Positions 1-6,100 of a DNA stretch of 7,410 bases are shown here, one piece after another. Numbering within the stretch: position 1 is the stretch's first letter; every line of letters starts with the position of its first letter. Below the pieces are notes generated by a model that was not told where the DNA came from, did no database searches, and was given only the letters and a program-made list of their open reading frames with translations. The DNA lies in NCBI GenBank assembly GCA_012032575.1, contig JAAUSP010000382.1, positions 1 through 7,410 of the forward strand. Reading direction: 5' to 3'. This stretch comes from Anaerolineales bacterium (GTDB lineage: Bacteria > Chloroflexota > Anaerolineae > 4572-78 > J111). Made by a program: the position numbers and the translations under genes.

Positions 1-10
1 TTTTTAAATA

Positions 11-91
11 GAACGCAGATGAACGCTGATAAACGCAGATTTGCACATAAAAAATCAGCGAAAATCAGTTAAATCTGCGTCATCTGCGTTC
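11..91. repeat. Interleaved inverted and tandem 10-mer intergenic repeat
   Basis: Three imperfect 10-bp units stand head to tail at 11-40: GAACGCAGAT, GAACGCTGAT and AAACGCAGAT. The right side (54-91) holds the reverse complements. 11-22 pairs perfectly with 80-91 (12 bp), 24-30 with 54-60 (CGCTGAT/ATCAGCG), and AAACGCAGATTT-like bases at 31-42 with 71-80. The pairings are partly alternative, so several stem-loops could form. The element lies directly upstream of the Uma2 gene and has no coding potential. Similar AT-rich repeats built on this motif are, from general knowledge, scattered between genes in Chloroflexota, cyanobacteria and planctomycetes. Whether it is a mobile palindromic element or a regulatory structure cannot be told from one copy. 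Confidence 0.75.
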
Positions 92-123
92 AAATTTGGG
101 CCAGTTATGAGAAGTGGTGTGTT

Positions 124-684
124 ATGACGGTACAGATAGCCAGACGGCTTTTCACCACAACGGAATACCATCAAATGTTAGAGGCGCGAATTCTCACTGA
201 GGATGACCGGGTTGAACTCATCACGGGTGAGGTGGTCAGTATGTCTCCTATTGGTAGTCGTCACGCGGCTTGTGTGAATAGATTGAATTATTTGCTGGTT
301 GATCGAGCAGGTAAGACTGCTTTGATCAGTGTCCAGAACCCTATCCATTTAGGCGAACATTCGGAACCGGAGCCGGACCTGGCTCTGTTGCAGCCCCGAC
401 CTGATTTTTATGTTCAAGCCCACCCCGAAGCGGAAGATATCATCCTGGTGATCGAAGTGGCAGAGAGTTCAGTTGAGTATGACCGGCAAGTAAAAGTACC
501 GCTCTATGCTCAGCATGGCATTGAAGAAGTGTGGGTGGTGGATTTAGCCGGAGGAATGATTGAGGTTTACCGGCAGCCCTTACCCACCGGCTATGGGCAG
601 ATTCAAAGTTTGAAGCGGGGTCAAAGCGTTTCGCCTCAGGCTTTTCCTAAGTTAGTGATGACGGTCAATGAAATTTTAGGCTAA
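124..684 (+). CDS. Uma2 family (DUF820) PD-(D/E)XK endonuclease-like protein
   Basis: This 186-residue protein has the usual length and layout of the Uma2 family, a restriction-endonuclease-like fold of unknown physiological role that is highly multiplied in cyanobacteria and Chloroflexota. The N-terminal hallmark is TEDDRVELITGEVVSMSPIG at about residues 25-44. The putative active site is PD at 84-85 (after EPE), the IEVAESS strand with E111, and K124 in the DRQVKVPLY segment, followed by GIEEVWVVDL (132-141). All expected catalytic residues are present, so it looks intact. The ATG at 124 fits the family start (about 10 residues before TTTEYHQMLE), but its SD is weak (GAGAAG at 109-114). It has its own terminator downstream and is probably unrelated in function to the polysaccharide operon. 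Substrate and role are unknown. Confidence 0.9.
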   Translation: MTVQIARRLFTTTEYHQMLEARILTEDDRVELITGEVVSMSPIGSRHAACVNRLNYLLVDRAGKTALISVQNPIHLGEHSEPEPDLALLQPRPDFYVQAHPEAEDIILVIEVAESSVEYDRQVKVPLYAQHGIEEVWVVDLAGGMIEVYRQPLPTGYGQIQSLKRGQSVSPQAFPKLVMTVNEILG

Positions 685-718
685 AACGGCTCTTGACCTT
701 CCTTCCAAATCTAAACTC

Positions 719-750
719 AATCCCCCAATGGCATCCATTGGGGGATTTTT
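719..750 (+). terminator. Intrinsic terminator after the Uma2 gene
   Basis: A perfect 13-bp stem (719-731 with 735-747, AATCCCCCAATGG and its complement) closes on a CAT triloop and runs into TTTTT (746-750). It begins 35 nt after the Uma2 stop codon. The GC-rich stem core and T-run are a textbook Rho-independent terminator and separate the Uma2 gene from the galE operon. A T-run is lacking on the opposite strand apart from the AA at 719-720, so it probably works in one direction. Confidence 0.9.
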
Positions 751-776
751 CCGTGTTTTGGGGCAGTTTTCACAAT

Positions 777-804
777 TTGCGCCTCCGTTGAATAGGCGTA
801 AAAT
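777..804 (+). promoter_or_regulatory. Possible sigma70-type promoter for the galE operon
   Basis: TAAAAT at 799-804 is a good -10 box (5/6). Sixteen nt upstream, TTGCGC at 777-782 matches only the TTG of a -35 box. A small inverted repeat, CGCCT (780-784) with AGGCG (794-798), lies between and partly over the boxes and could be an operator or chance. The placement between a terminator and an operon head makes a promoter here likely; the exact boxes are uncertain. Confidence 0.45.
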
Positions 805-828
805 AGAGACTTTGGTTAGCCTACTCAT

Positions 829-834
829 AAAGGA
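829..834 (+). promoter_or_regulatory. Shine-Dalgarno site of galE
   Basis: AAAGGA ends 9 nt before the ATG at 844. It is the strongest ribosome-binding site in the first half of the window and supports 844 as the galE start. Confidence 0.75.
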
Positions 835-843
835 CAAGAACAC

Positions 844-1827
844 ATGACTATTTTGGTAACCGGCGGAGCGGGATATATTGGCAGTATTGTGGTTGAACAA
901 TTGGCTGAGGCGGGTGAAACGGTTGTTGTTTATGATAATTTGTTCCAGGGCCATCGAGAGGCCGTACACCCCAAGGCTCAATTGGTTGTGGGAGATTTGG
1001 CTGATACTGGCCTCCTCAACCAGACTTTTGCCGAACATCGCCCGGAAGCGGTGATGCATTTTGCCTCCTATACCCTGGTGGGCGAATCCATGGCCAAGCC
1101 CTTTCTTTATCTGGGCGATAATGTGACCAACGGCCTGAATTTGCTGCGGGCCTGCACCGAAGCCGGAACCAAGTATTTTATTCTGTCTTCAACCGCCAAC
1201 CTGTTTGACGACCCGGAGAAAATCCCGATTGCAGAGACGGAGCGGATTGTGCCGGGCAGCCCTTATGGCGAGTCAAAAGCAATTTTGGAACGGTTTTTGT
1301 ACTGGCTGGATCGCACCGATCAACTGCGCTATACGGCGCTGCGTTACTTCAACGCCGCCGGAGCCAGTCCCATTTACGGTGAGGATCACGACCCGGAAAC
1401 GCATATCATTCCGTTGATTTTGTGGGTGGCTCAGGGCAAACGGGATAAGTTTACCATTTTTGGCGACGATTATCCCACCCCCGATGGGACCTGCGTACGC
1501 GATTATATCCACGTGCTGGATTTGGCCCAGGCCCATATTCTGGCGCTGCGAGCCTTGCAGGCCGGTGGCTCCAGCCGAAAGTACAATCTGGGGAACGGCC
1601 AGGGTTACAGTATCCGGCAGGTGTTGGATGTGGCCCGCAAGATCACCGGCCATCCCATCCCCACTGCCGTAGGCCCCCGCCGCCCCGGTGACCCGGCCAC
1701 GCTGATTGCTTCTTCAGAGACAATCAAGCGAGAGTTGGGCTGGCAGCCGCGCCATTCGGATTTGGAACAGATTGTGGGCGATGCGTGGCGCTGGTTTCAG
1801 GGGCATCCGCGGGGGTATGGGGGGTAA
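844..1827 (+). CDS. galE: UDP-glucose 4-epimerase (GalE)
   Basis: This 327-residue short-chain dehydrogenase/reductase of the extended (NDP-sugar epimerase) type probably interconverts UDP-glucose/UDP-galactose, or the N-acetyl forms, in the cytoplasm. The NAD-binding Rossmann loop is TGGAGYIGS (residues 6-14), followed by VYDNLFQGH (29-37), DLAD (51-54) and [11 protein letters not shown] (72-82). The catalytic pair is Y141 and K145 in SPYGESK, and T117 in SSTAN sits where E. coli GalE has its catalytic serine. RYFNAAGA (168-174) and [16 protein letters not shown] (216-231) are GalE hallmarks. One oddity: the segment after SST reads ANLFDDPEK instead of the usual ATVYG-like sequence. It is the first gene of the glycan operon, with a good SD at 829-834 and its stop 8 nt before the next start. 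Base composition is GC-rich compared with the genes after it. Specificity for Glc versus GlcNAc cannot be read from the sequence. Confidence 0.92.
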   Translation: MTILVTGGAGYIGSIVVEQLAEAGETVVVYDNLFQGHREAVHPKAQLVVGDLADTGLLNQTFAEHRPEAVMHFASYTLVGESMAKPFLYLGDNVTNGLNLLRACTEAGTKYFILSSTANLFDDPEKIPIAETERIVPGSPYGESKAILERFLYWLDRTDQLRYTALRYFNAAGASPIYGEDHDPETHIIPLILWVAQGKRDKFTIFGDDYPTPDGTCVRDYIHVLDLAQAHILALRALQAGGSSRKYNLGNGQGYSIRQVLDVARKITGHPIPTAVGPRRPGDPATLIASSETIKRELGWQPRHSDLEQIVGDAWRWFQGHPRGYGG

Positions 1828-1835
1828 ATAACAAG

Positions 1836-3149
1836 ATGAATGCTACGCTACAGCGATTTCTTGATAAACTAACCACCAGAGAAAGTAAAATCGCGATTAT
1901 TGGGCTAGGTTATGTTGGCCTACCTTTAGCTGTTGCCTTTGGCGAAAGTGGAATCAAGGTTATTGGGATTGATCTGGACACCAATAAAGTGACACAGATC
2001 AACAATGGTTGTTCTTATGTAGAAGATGTATCTGAATCACAGTTGGCCGATTTGGTTAAGATGGGCTATTTGGGTGCAACAACGCACTTTGAGGTTTTAG
2101 CCGATGTTGATGCTGTGATTGTGTGTGTACCAACCCCTCTATCCAAAACCAAAGATCCGGATATGTCGTACATTATTGCCGCAACCGATCAGATTGCCCA
2201 GTATGTGCATACCGGACAACTGATTGTGTTAGAGAGCACAACTTATCCAGGGACAACAGAAGAAATTATTTTGCCACGGATTGTAAAAAACGGCTACAAA
2301 GTGGGTGAGGATTTTTTCCTATCCTTCTCACCCGAGCGGATTGATCCGGGCCGAACAGATTATACGGTACGGACTACCCCCAAAGTGATTGGAGGGATGA
2401 CCCCTAACTGCCTGACTGCGACTCAGGCTTTATATAGTACAGCAATTGACACTATTATACCTGTTTCGTCGCCCAAAGCGGCTGAGATGGTCAAGCTGTT
2501 AGAGAATACCTTTCGGGCGGTTAACATTGGTTTGGTCAATGAAGTGGCCCTTATGTGTGATAAACTGGGGCTGAATGTCTGGGAAATTATTGATGCGGCC
2601 AGCACTAAACCTTATGGTTTCACCTCGTTCTATCCGGGACCCGGATTGGGAGGGCATTGTATTCCGATTGACCCGCGTTATCTGTCGTGGAAATTACAAA
2701 CCCTCAATTATCGCGCCCGCTTTATCGAAATAGCCGAGGAGATCAATTTCGGCATGCCGCAGTATGTGGTCAGCAAGGTAACAGATGCCCTAAATGAGGC
2801 AGGCAAGCCGATCAAAGGTTCCCGGATATTTATCATGGGAGTGGCTTATAAAGCTAATATTGGCGACCTGCGGGAAAGCCCGGCTTTAGATATTATTGAA
2901 CTGCTCTTGCATAAAGGCGCTGAGATTGCTTATCATGATCCATACGTGCCCAGTTTCAGTCTAAACGGTCACAACTTCGCTTCTGTTAACTGGGAAAACG
3001 CCCTGGCTCACTTTGATTGTGTGGTAATTGCCACTAACCATCGCATTTATGATTGGCAGACAGTGGCCCAAAAAAGTTCTGTTTTGGTAGATACACGTAA
3101 CGCCTTGAAAGGAGTCGAAGCTGCTCCTGGCACGATTATCCGCTTGTAG
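1836..3149 (+). CDS. wbpA: UDP-N-acetylglucosamine 6-dehydrogenase, WbpA type
   Basis: This 437-residue enzyme of the UDP-glucose/GDP-mannose dehydrogenase family would oxidise C6 of a UDP-HexNAc with two NAD+, giving a uronic acid donor. The NAD loop is GLGYVGLP (residues 23-30), and the NAD-binding domain continues through CVPTPLSKTKDPDMS and LESTTYPGTTEE. The catalytic lysine lies in AAEMVKLLENTFRAVNIG. The nucleophilic cysteine is C275 in GPGLGGHCIPIDPRY. The C-terminal domain has GVAYKANIGDLRESPALDI. This motif set matches WbpA of Pseudomonas aeruginosa more than plain UDP-glucose dehydrogenase. The start at 1836 is preferred over an in-frame ATG at 1785, which would overlap galE by 43 nt. 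From 1836 the protein begins right before the Rossmann fold and has WbpA length (about 436). UDP-ManNAc dehydrogenase is the main alternative. Confidence 0.88.
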   Translation: MNATLQRFLDKLTTRESKIAIIGLGYVGLPLAVAFGESGIKVIGIDLDTNKVTQINNGCSYVEDVSESQLADLVKMGYLGATTHFEVLADVDAVIVCVPTPLSKTKDPDMSYIIAATDQIAQYVHTGQLIVLESTTYPGTTEEIILPRIVKNGYKVGEDFFLSFSPERIDPGRTDYTVRTTPKVIGGMTPNCLTATQALYSTAIDTIIPVSSPKAAEMVKLLENTFRAVNIGLVNEVALMCDKLGLNVWEIIDAASTKPYGFTSFYPGPGLGGHCIPIDPRYLSWKLQTLNYRARFIEIAEEINFGMPQYVVSKVTDALNEAGKPIKGSRIFIMGVAYKANIGDLRESPALDIIELLLHKGAEIAYHDPYVPSFSLNGHNFASVNWENALAHFDCVVIATNHRIYDWQTVAQKSSVLVDTRNALKGVEAAPGTIIRL

Positions 3150-3188
3150 GGTTAAACGTTTGGAAAAGTTTGTTCTGGATTTAATTTA

Positions 3189-4025
3189 ATGGTTTCTTTG
3201 CTTAACCCCAAGTATCACTTTTTAGCTTTCCGTGAACTGACCACCCTGTTGACCCGACACCGTCAACTAACCATAGAGATGGCCAAACGCGAGATAGCCG
3301 ACCGCTATATGGGCCAAATATTTGGTCTTTTTTGGGCGGTGGGCCATCCACTTATCCTGATGGTGGTCTATGTTTTTGTTTTCGGTTATATCTTCAAGAT
3401 GAGGATTGGTGGCACCCGAGAATTACCGCTTGATTATACTACTTATCTCCTGGCCGGGTTGATCCCATGGTTTAGTTTTCAGGAGGCGATGGGCAAAAGC
3501 AGCACGGTGATCATCAACAACGCCAACCTGGTTAAACAAGTCATCTTTCCCATTGAAATCTTACCCGTAAAAGGGGTTATTGCCTCTCTTATCACTCAGC
3601 TCATCTTCCTGGTGCTGCTGATTGTCTATGTACTCATTACCCACCATGCGTTACCCTGGACATACACCCTCCTGCCGGGTCTGCTGCTGCTGCAAACACT
3701 GGGGATGATTGGGGTGGCTTATACCCTGGCAGCGATTGGCACTTATTTTAGAGATGTTAAGGATTTTGTGCAGGTATTTACGGTGGTAAATTTTTACCTG
3801 CTGCCGATTTTATATTTGCCGGAATCTGTACCCACCCTGTTTCGCCCTATTCTTTATCTAAATCCCTTTAGCTATTTGGTTTGGTGTTATCAGGATGCCC
3901 TGTATTTTGGTCGTTTTGAGCACTGGTGGGCCTGGCCTGTTTTTATAGTGATGAGCCTGGGTATTTTTATTATGGGTTACCGGCTCTTTCGGAAATTGAA
4001 GGTAATGTTTGGAAACGTGTTATGA
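3189..4025 (+). CDS. wzm: Wzm/TagG-like ABC-2 polysaccharide export permease
   Basis: This 278-residue integral membrane protein is of the ABC-2 family. Two copies would form the channel that moves a lipid-linked glycan outward across the cytoplasmic membrane. The N-terminal cytosolic part holds LTIEMAKREIADRYMGQIFG (27-46), the typical amphipathic entry to this family. Hydrophobic segments lie at about 46-69, 84-105, 127-150, 160-183, 195-215 and 247-266, giving six membrane spans. TYFRDVKDFVQV (185-196) and NPFSYLVWCYQDALYFG (225-241) are characteristic of O-antigen and teichoic-acid exporters. The ATG at 3189 has only a weak SD (TGGA). The stop overlaps the ATPase start (ATGA at 4022-4025), so the two subunits are probably translationally coupled. 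The exact substrate is not visible; if the host is a single-membrane Chloroflexota, a wall-attached glycan is more likely than LPS. Confidence 0.92.
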   Translation: MVSLLNPKYHFLAFRELTTLLTRHRQLTIEMAKREIADRYMGQIFGLFWAVGHPLILMVVYVFVFGYIFKMRIGGTRELPLDYTTYLLAGLIPWFSFQEAMGKSSTVIINNANLVKQVIFPIEILPVKGVIASLITQLIFLVLLIVYVLITHHALPWTYTLLPGLLLLQTLGMIGVAYTLAAIGTYFRDVKDFVQVFTVVNFYLLPILYLPESVPTLFRPILYLNPFSYLVWCYQDALYFGRFEHWWAWPVFIVMSLGIFIMGYRLFRKLKVMFGNVL

Positions 4026-5377
4026 GCGAGCCAACCGATATTGCTATCCAGGTGTCAAACCTCGCCAAAATGTATAAGATTTACCCCAGGCCGGCCGATA
4101 TGTTTTGGGAGATTCTCACCGGCAAACCCCGTTACAAACCGTTTTGGGCGCTGCGTGACATTTCTTTTGAGGTCAAGCGGGGGCAGGTGGTGGGGTTGAT
4201 TGGCCGCAACGGTGCGGGTAAAAGCACACTGCTCAAAATCCTGGCTGGCACACTGGATAAAACTTCGGGTGAGGTTAAGGTTAACGGGCGCATTTCTTCG
4301 ATCCTGGAACTTGGGTCCGGCTTTAACCCGGAATACACCGGACGAGAAAATATCTATTTGGGCGGTTTGATTGTGGGCATGAGCCGCGAAGAGATCAAAC
4401 ACAAGATGGATTGGATCATCGAGTTCAGCGAGTTGGGGGACTTTATTGACCAGACATTTAAAACGTACTCCAGTGGTATGCAAGCCCGGCTGACTTTTAG
4501 CACCGCGGTATGTATTGACCCCGATATTTTGATTGTGGATGAGGCGTTATCGGTGGGGGACGCTGCTTTTCAGGTAAAATGTTTTAACAAATTTCAAGAA
4601 CTTATCGCCAAAAAAAGTACTATACTGTTGGTCTCTCATGACATAAATACTATCAATAATCTTTGTGATATAGCAATACTTTTTGAGCACGGTGAAGTTT
4701 TGATGATGGGTGAACCTAAAAAGGTTACTAATAAATATCACAGAATTTTATTTGCGCCAAGTGATAACAGGACAGAATTATCTGCTGACTTATCCCAAAT
4801 GAAGATTTCCAACTATGATAATCAGGATTATTTGGAGTCAATAAAAGGGCCGGATTGTTTCTCATTTCCTCCACAAATAGATCAAATCATAAATAAGAGT
4901 TGTCTTCGTTACGGTAATGGAAAGGCTGAAATTTTTGATTTCGGGCTTCTGGATAAAGCTGGAAGAGGCACAACTGAATTACAATCATTAGCTACTTATA
5001 CATTTTATTGTCGGATTCGTTTTAATGAAGCACTTAAAAATCTTACCGTCGGTATGCGTCTTAGAACTGTGCAAGGGGTTGATGTATTTGCAGCCAATAC
5101 GTCCTATCATAAAGTTGAAATTCCGCCGCAAAAATGGGGGGATATAATTACTGTAACTTTCACTACCGTAATGAATTTAGGTCCCGGTGAGTATTTTACT
5201 TCATTTGGTATTCGTAATATATTTGAAGATGTCTTCATTGACCGTTATGTTGATGCATTCAAAGTTTCAGTTTTGGTCGATAAAACGGTAGACCCTGCCT
5301 GTCTAGCAAATCTTACTGAAAAGGTTACGCTTTATCTAGGTGAGGCTCAATCAAAAACCCAAGTGGTCAAGTCGTAA
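4022..5377 (+). CDS. wzt: Wzt-like polysaccharide ABC exporter ATPase with C-terminal glycan-binding domain
   Basis: This 451-residue ATPase is the partner of the upstream permease. The nucleotide-binding domain (about 1-245) has Walker A GRNGAGKS (61-68), Q-loop region ELGSGFNPEYTGRENIYLGG (96-115), signature SSGMQ (150-154), Walker B ILIVDE (169-174), D-loop SVGD (177-180) and H-loop SHD with H206. The tail (about 297-420) has Wzt-C features: GNGKAEIFDFGLLD, VGMRLRTVQGVDVFAANTS and LGPGEYFTSFGIRN, a beta-sandwich that in E. coli O8/O9a binds the modified end of the exported chain. The start at 4022 overlaps the permease stop; an in-frame ATG at 3926 would overlap it by 100 nt and gives no family-like sequence. 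GC content drops sharply inside the gene near 4575, just after the D-loop codons, suggesting the 3' half has a different origin. Confidence 0.92.
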   Translation: MSEPTDIAIQVSNLAKMYKIYPRPADMFWEILTGKPRYKPFWALRDISFEVKRGQVVGLIGRNGAGKSTLLKILAGTLDKTSGEVKVNGRISSILELGSGFNPEYTGRENIYLGGLIVGMSREEIKHKMDWIIEFSELGDFIDQTFKTYSSGMQARLTFSTAVCIDPDILIVDEALSVGDAAFQVKCFNKFQELIAKKSTILLVSHDINTINNLCDIAILFEHGEVLMMGEPKKVTNKYHRILFAPSDNRTELSADLSQMKISNYDNQDYLESIKGPDCFSFPPQIDQIINKSCLRYGNGKAEIFDFGLLDKAGRGTTELQSLATYTFYCRIRFNEALKNLTVGMRLRTVQGVDVFAANTSYHKVEIPPQKWGDIITVTFTTVMNLGPGEYFTSFGIRNIFEDVFIDRYVDAFKVSVLVDKTVDPACLANLTEKVTLYLGEAQSKTQVVKS

Positions 5378-5412
5378 TTACACATATTCTGTGACCTACA
5401 ATGATATAAAGC

Positions 5413-5417
5413 AGGAG
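5413..5417 (+). promoter_or_regulatory. Shine-Dalgarno site in front of an out-of-frame ATG
   Basis: AGGAG at 5413-5417 is 9 nt before an ATG at 5427, ideal spacing. That ATG opens an 18-codon frame ending at TAG 5481-5483, not the methyltransferase frame. The only canonical start in the methyltransferase frame before its conserved core is TTG 5441, which is 23 nt from this SD. This points to a frameshift or a leader-peptide arrangement. Confidence 0.6.
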
Positions 5418-5440
5418 CTTGGTGTTATGGAAGAGTACCA

Positions 5441-6085
5441 TTGTTATCAACCGGTGAATATTACAAGCCTGGTGTGGGTGTAGGCGAGATGTGGGACGAG
5501 ATAGGACGTCTACAGTTTGATTTTCTTTATAAAGAGGGGTTACTGCCATCTCATACGCTATTAGATATTGGTTGCGGCAGCTTGAGAGGTGGAATTCATT
5601 ATATCCAGTATTTAGATAAAGGCAATTATTATGGATTTGATAGAAGTTCGTTTCTTATAACAGCCGCCTTAGAAATCGAAATCCCAAGTCGAAACTTGGA
5701 AATGAAAATGCCTCATCTTTATATTCGAGATGATTTCCACTTCGGAGTTACCACTAAAAAATTTGATTTTTTGTTAGCACAGTCGGTGTTTACCCACCTC
5801 ACCTGGAACTCAATTTTGCTCTGCCTATGCAAAGCAAGTTTAGTTATGCATCCCGACAGTAAATTTTATGCCACATTTTTTGAGAACGACAGTGATATCC
5901 CAGGGGCCATTCAGATTCCACAGAAAGAAGGTCTCGGCTTCACTTATATAGATAGGGATCCATACCATTATGAATTTTCAACTTTCGTAGACCTAGCTAG
6001 GCGTTCTGGGTTAGAGGTCAAATATATTGGTGACTGGGATCATCCAAGATTCCAAAAAATGTTGCTTTTTACAAAAAGAACATAA
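5441..6085 (+). CDS. SAM-dependent methyltransferase, class I
   Basis: This predicted class I methyltransferase is 214 residues from TTG 5441. Motif I is LLDIGCGSLRGG (40-51). The acidic strand-2 region is YYGFDRSS (63-70), the strand-4 segment FDFLLAQSVFTHL (108-120), and the tail has DRDPYHYEFSTFVDLARRSG (171-190) and WDHPRFQKMLLF. GEMWDEIGRLQFDFL (15-29) is the usual lead-in to motif I in this subfamily. The acceptor is unknown; from context a sugar of the exported glycan is likely. The 5' end is doubtful. The nearest good SD and ATG (5427) are in another frame, and joining the frames near 5453 gives a 219-residue protein beginning MEEYHCYQPGEYYKPG. A shorter start at ATG 5489 would leave 198 residues with motif I intact. 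It is AT-rich compared with galE and starts 49-63 nt after the ATPase stop. Confidence 0.82.
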   Translation: MLSTGEYYKPGVGVGEMWDEIGRLQFDFLYKEGLLPSHTLLDIGCGSLRGGIHYIQYLDKGNYYGFDRSSFLITAALEIEIPSRNLEMKMPHLYIRDDFHFGVTTKKFDFLLAQSVFTHLTWNSILLCLCKASLVMHPDSKFYATFFENDSDIPGAIQIPQKEGLGFTYIDRDPYHYEFSTFVDLARRSGLEVKYIGDWDHPRFQKMLLFTKRT

Positions 6086-6087
6086 CC

Positions 6088-6093
6088 AGAGGA
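6088..6093 (+). promoter_or_regulatory. Shine-Dalgarno site deciding the sulfotransferase start
   Basis: AGAGGA at 6088-6093 begins 3 nt after the methyltransferase stop. It is 7 nt before ATC 6101, the codon at which a full-length sulfotransferase would begin. No ATG, GTG or TTG lies at the right distance in that frame. The site argues that translation really starts near 6101. Confidence 0.6.
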
Positions 6094-6100
6094 TAATTCC

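Noticed and set aside
11..91. CRISPR-like array
   Set aside because: The 10-bp units touch each other with no spacers and are partly inverted.
676..1059. 127-codon minus-strand open frame opposite the terminator and the galE 5' end
   Set aside because: It runs through the terminator hairpin and antisense to well-conserved galE sequence, and its translation resembles no family.
1273..1653. Minus-strand open frame inside galE
   Set aside because: It lies fully antisense to conserved GalE motifs and reflects the GC-rich third codon positions of the real gene.
1785..1835. Upstream ATG of the dehydrogenase (17 extra residues)
   Set aside because: It would overlap galE by 43 nt, and the extra residues are not like the family. 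The 1836 start gives WbpA length.
3926..4021. Upstream ATG of the ATPase (32 extra residues)
   Set aside because: It lies inside the last permease membrane span codons. The ATGA overlap at 4022 is the usual Wzm/Wzt arrangement.
4055..4483. 142-codon minus-strand open frame opposite the wzt ATPase domain
   Set aside because: It is the mirror of Walker A and signature sequence, with no SD and no recognisable protein.
5381..5393. Small palindrome CACATATTCTGTG after the wzt stop
   Set aside because: Only 3 bp pair cleanly and no T-run follows, so it is neither a terminator nor a convincing operator.
5378..5410. Internal promoter before the methyltransferase (TTACAC with TATAAA)
   Set aside because: The spacer is 21 nt, too long for a standard promoter, and the region is simply AT-rich.
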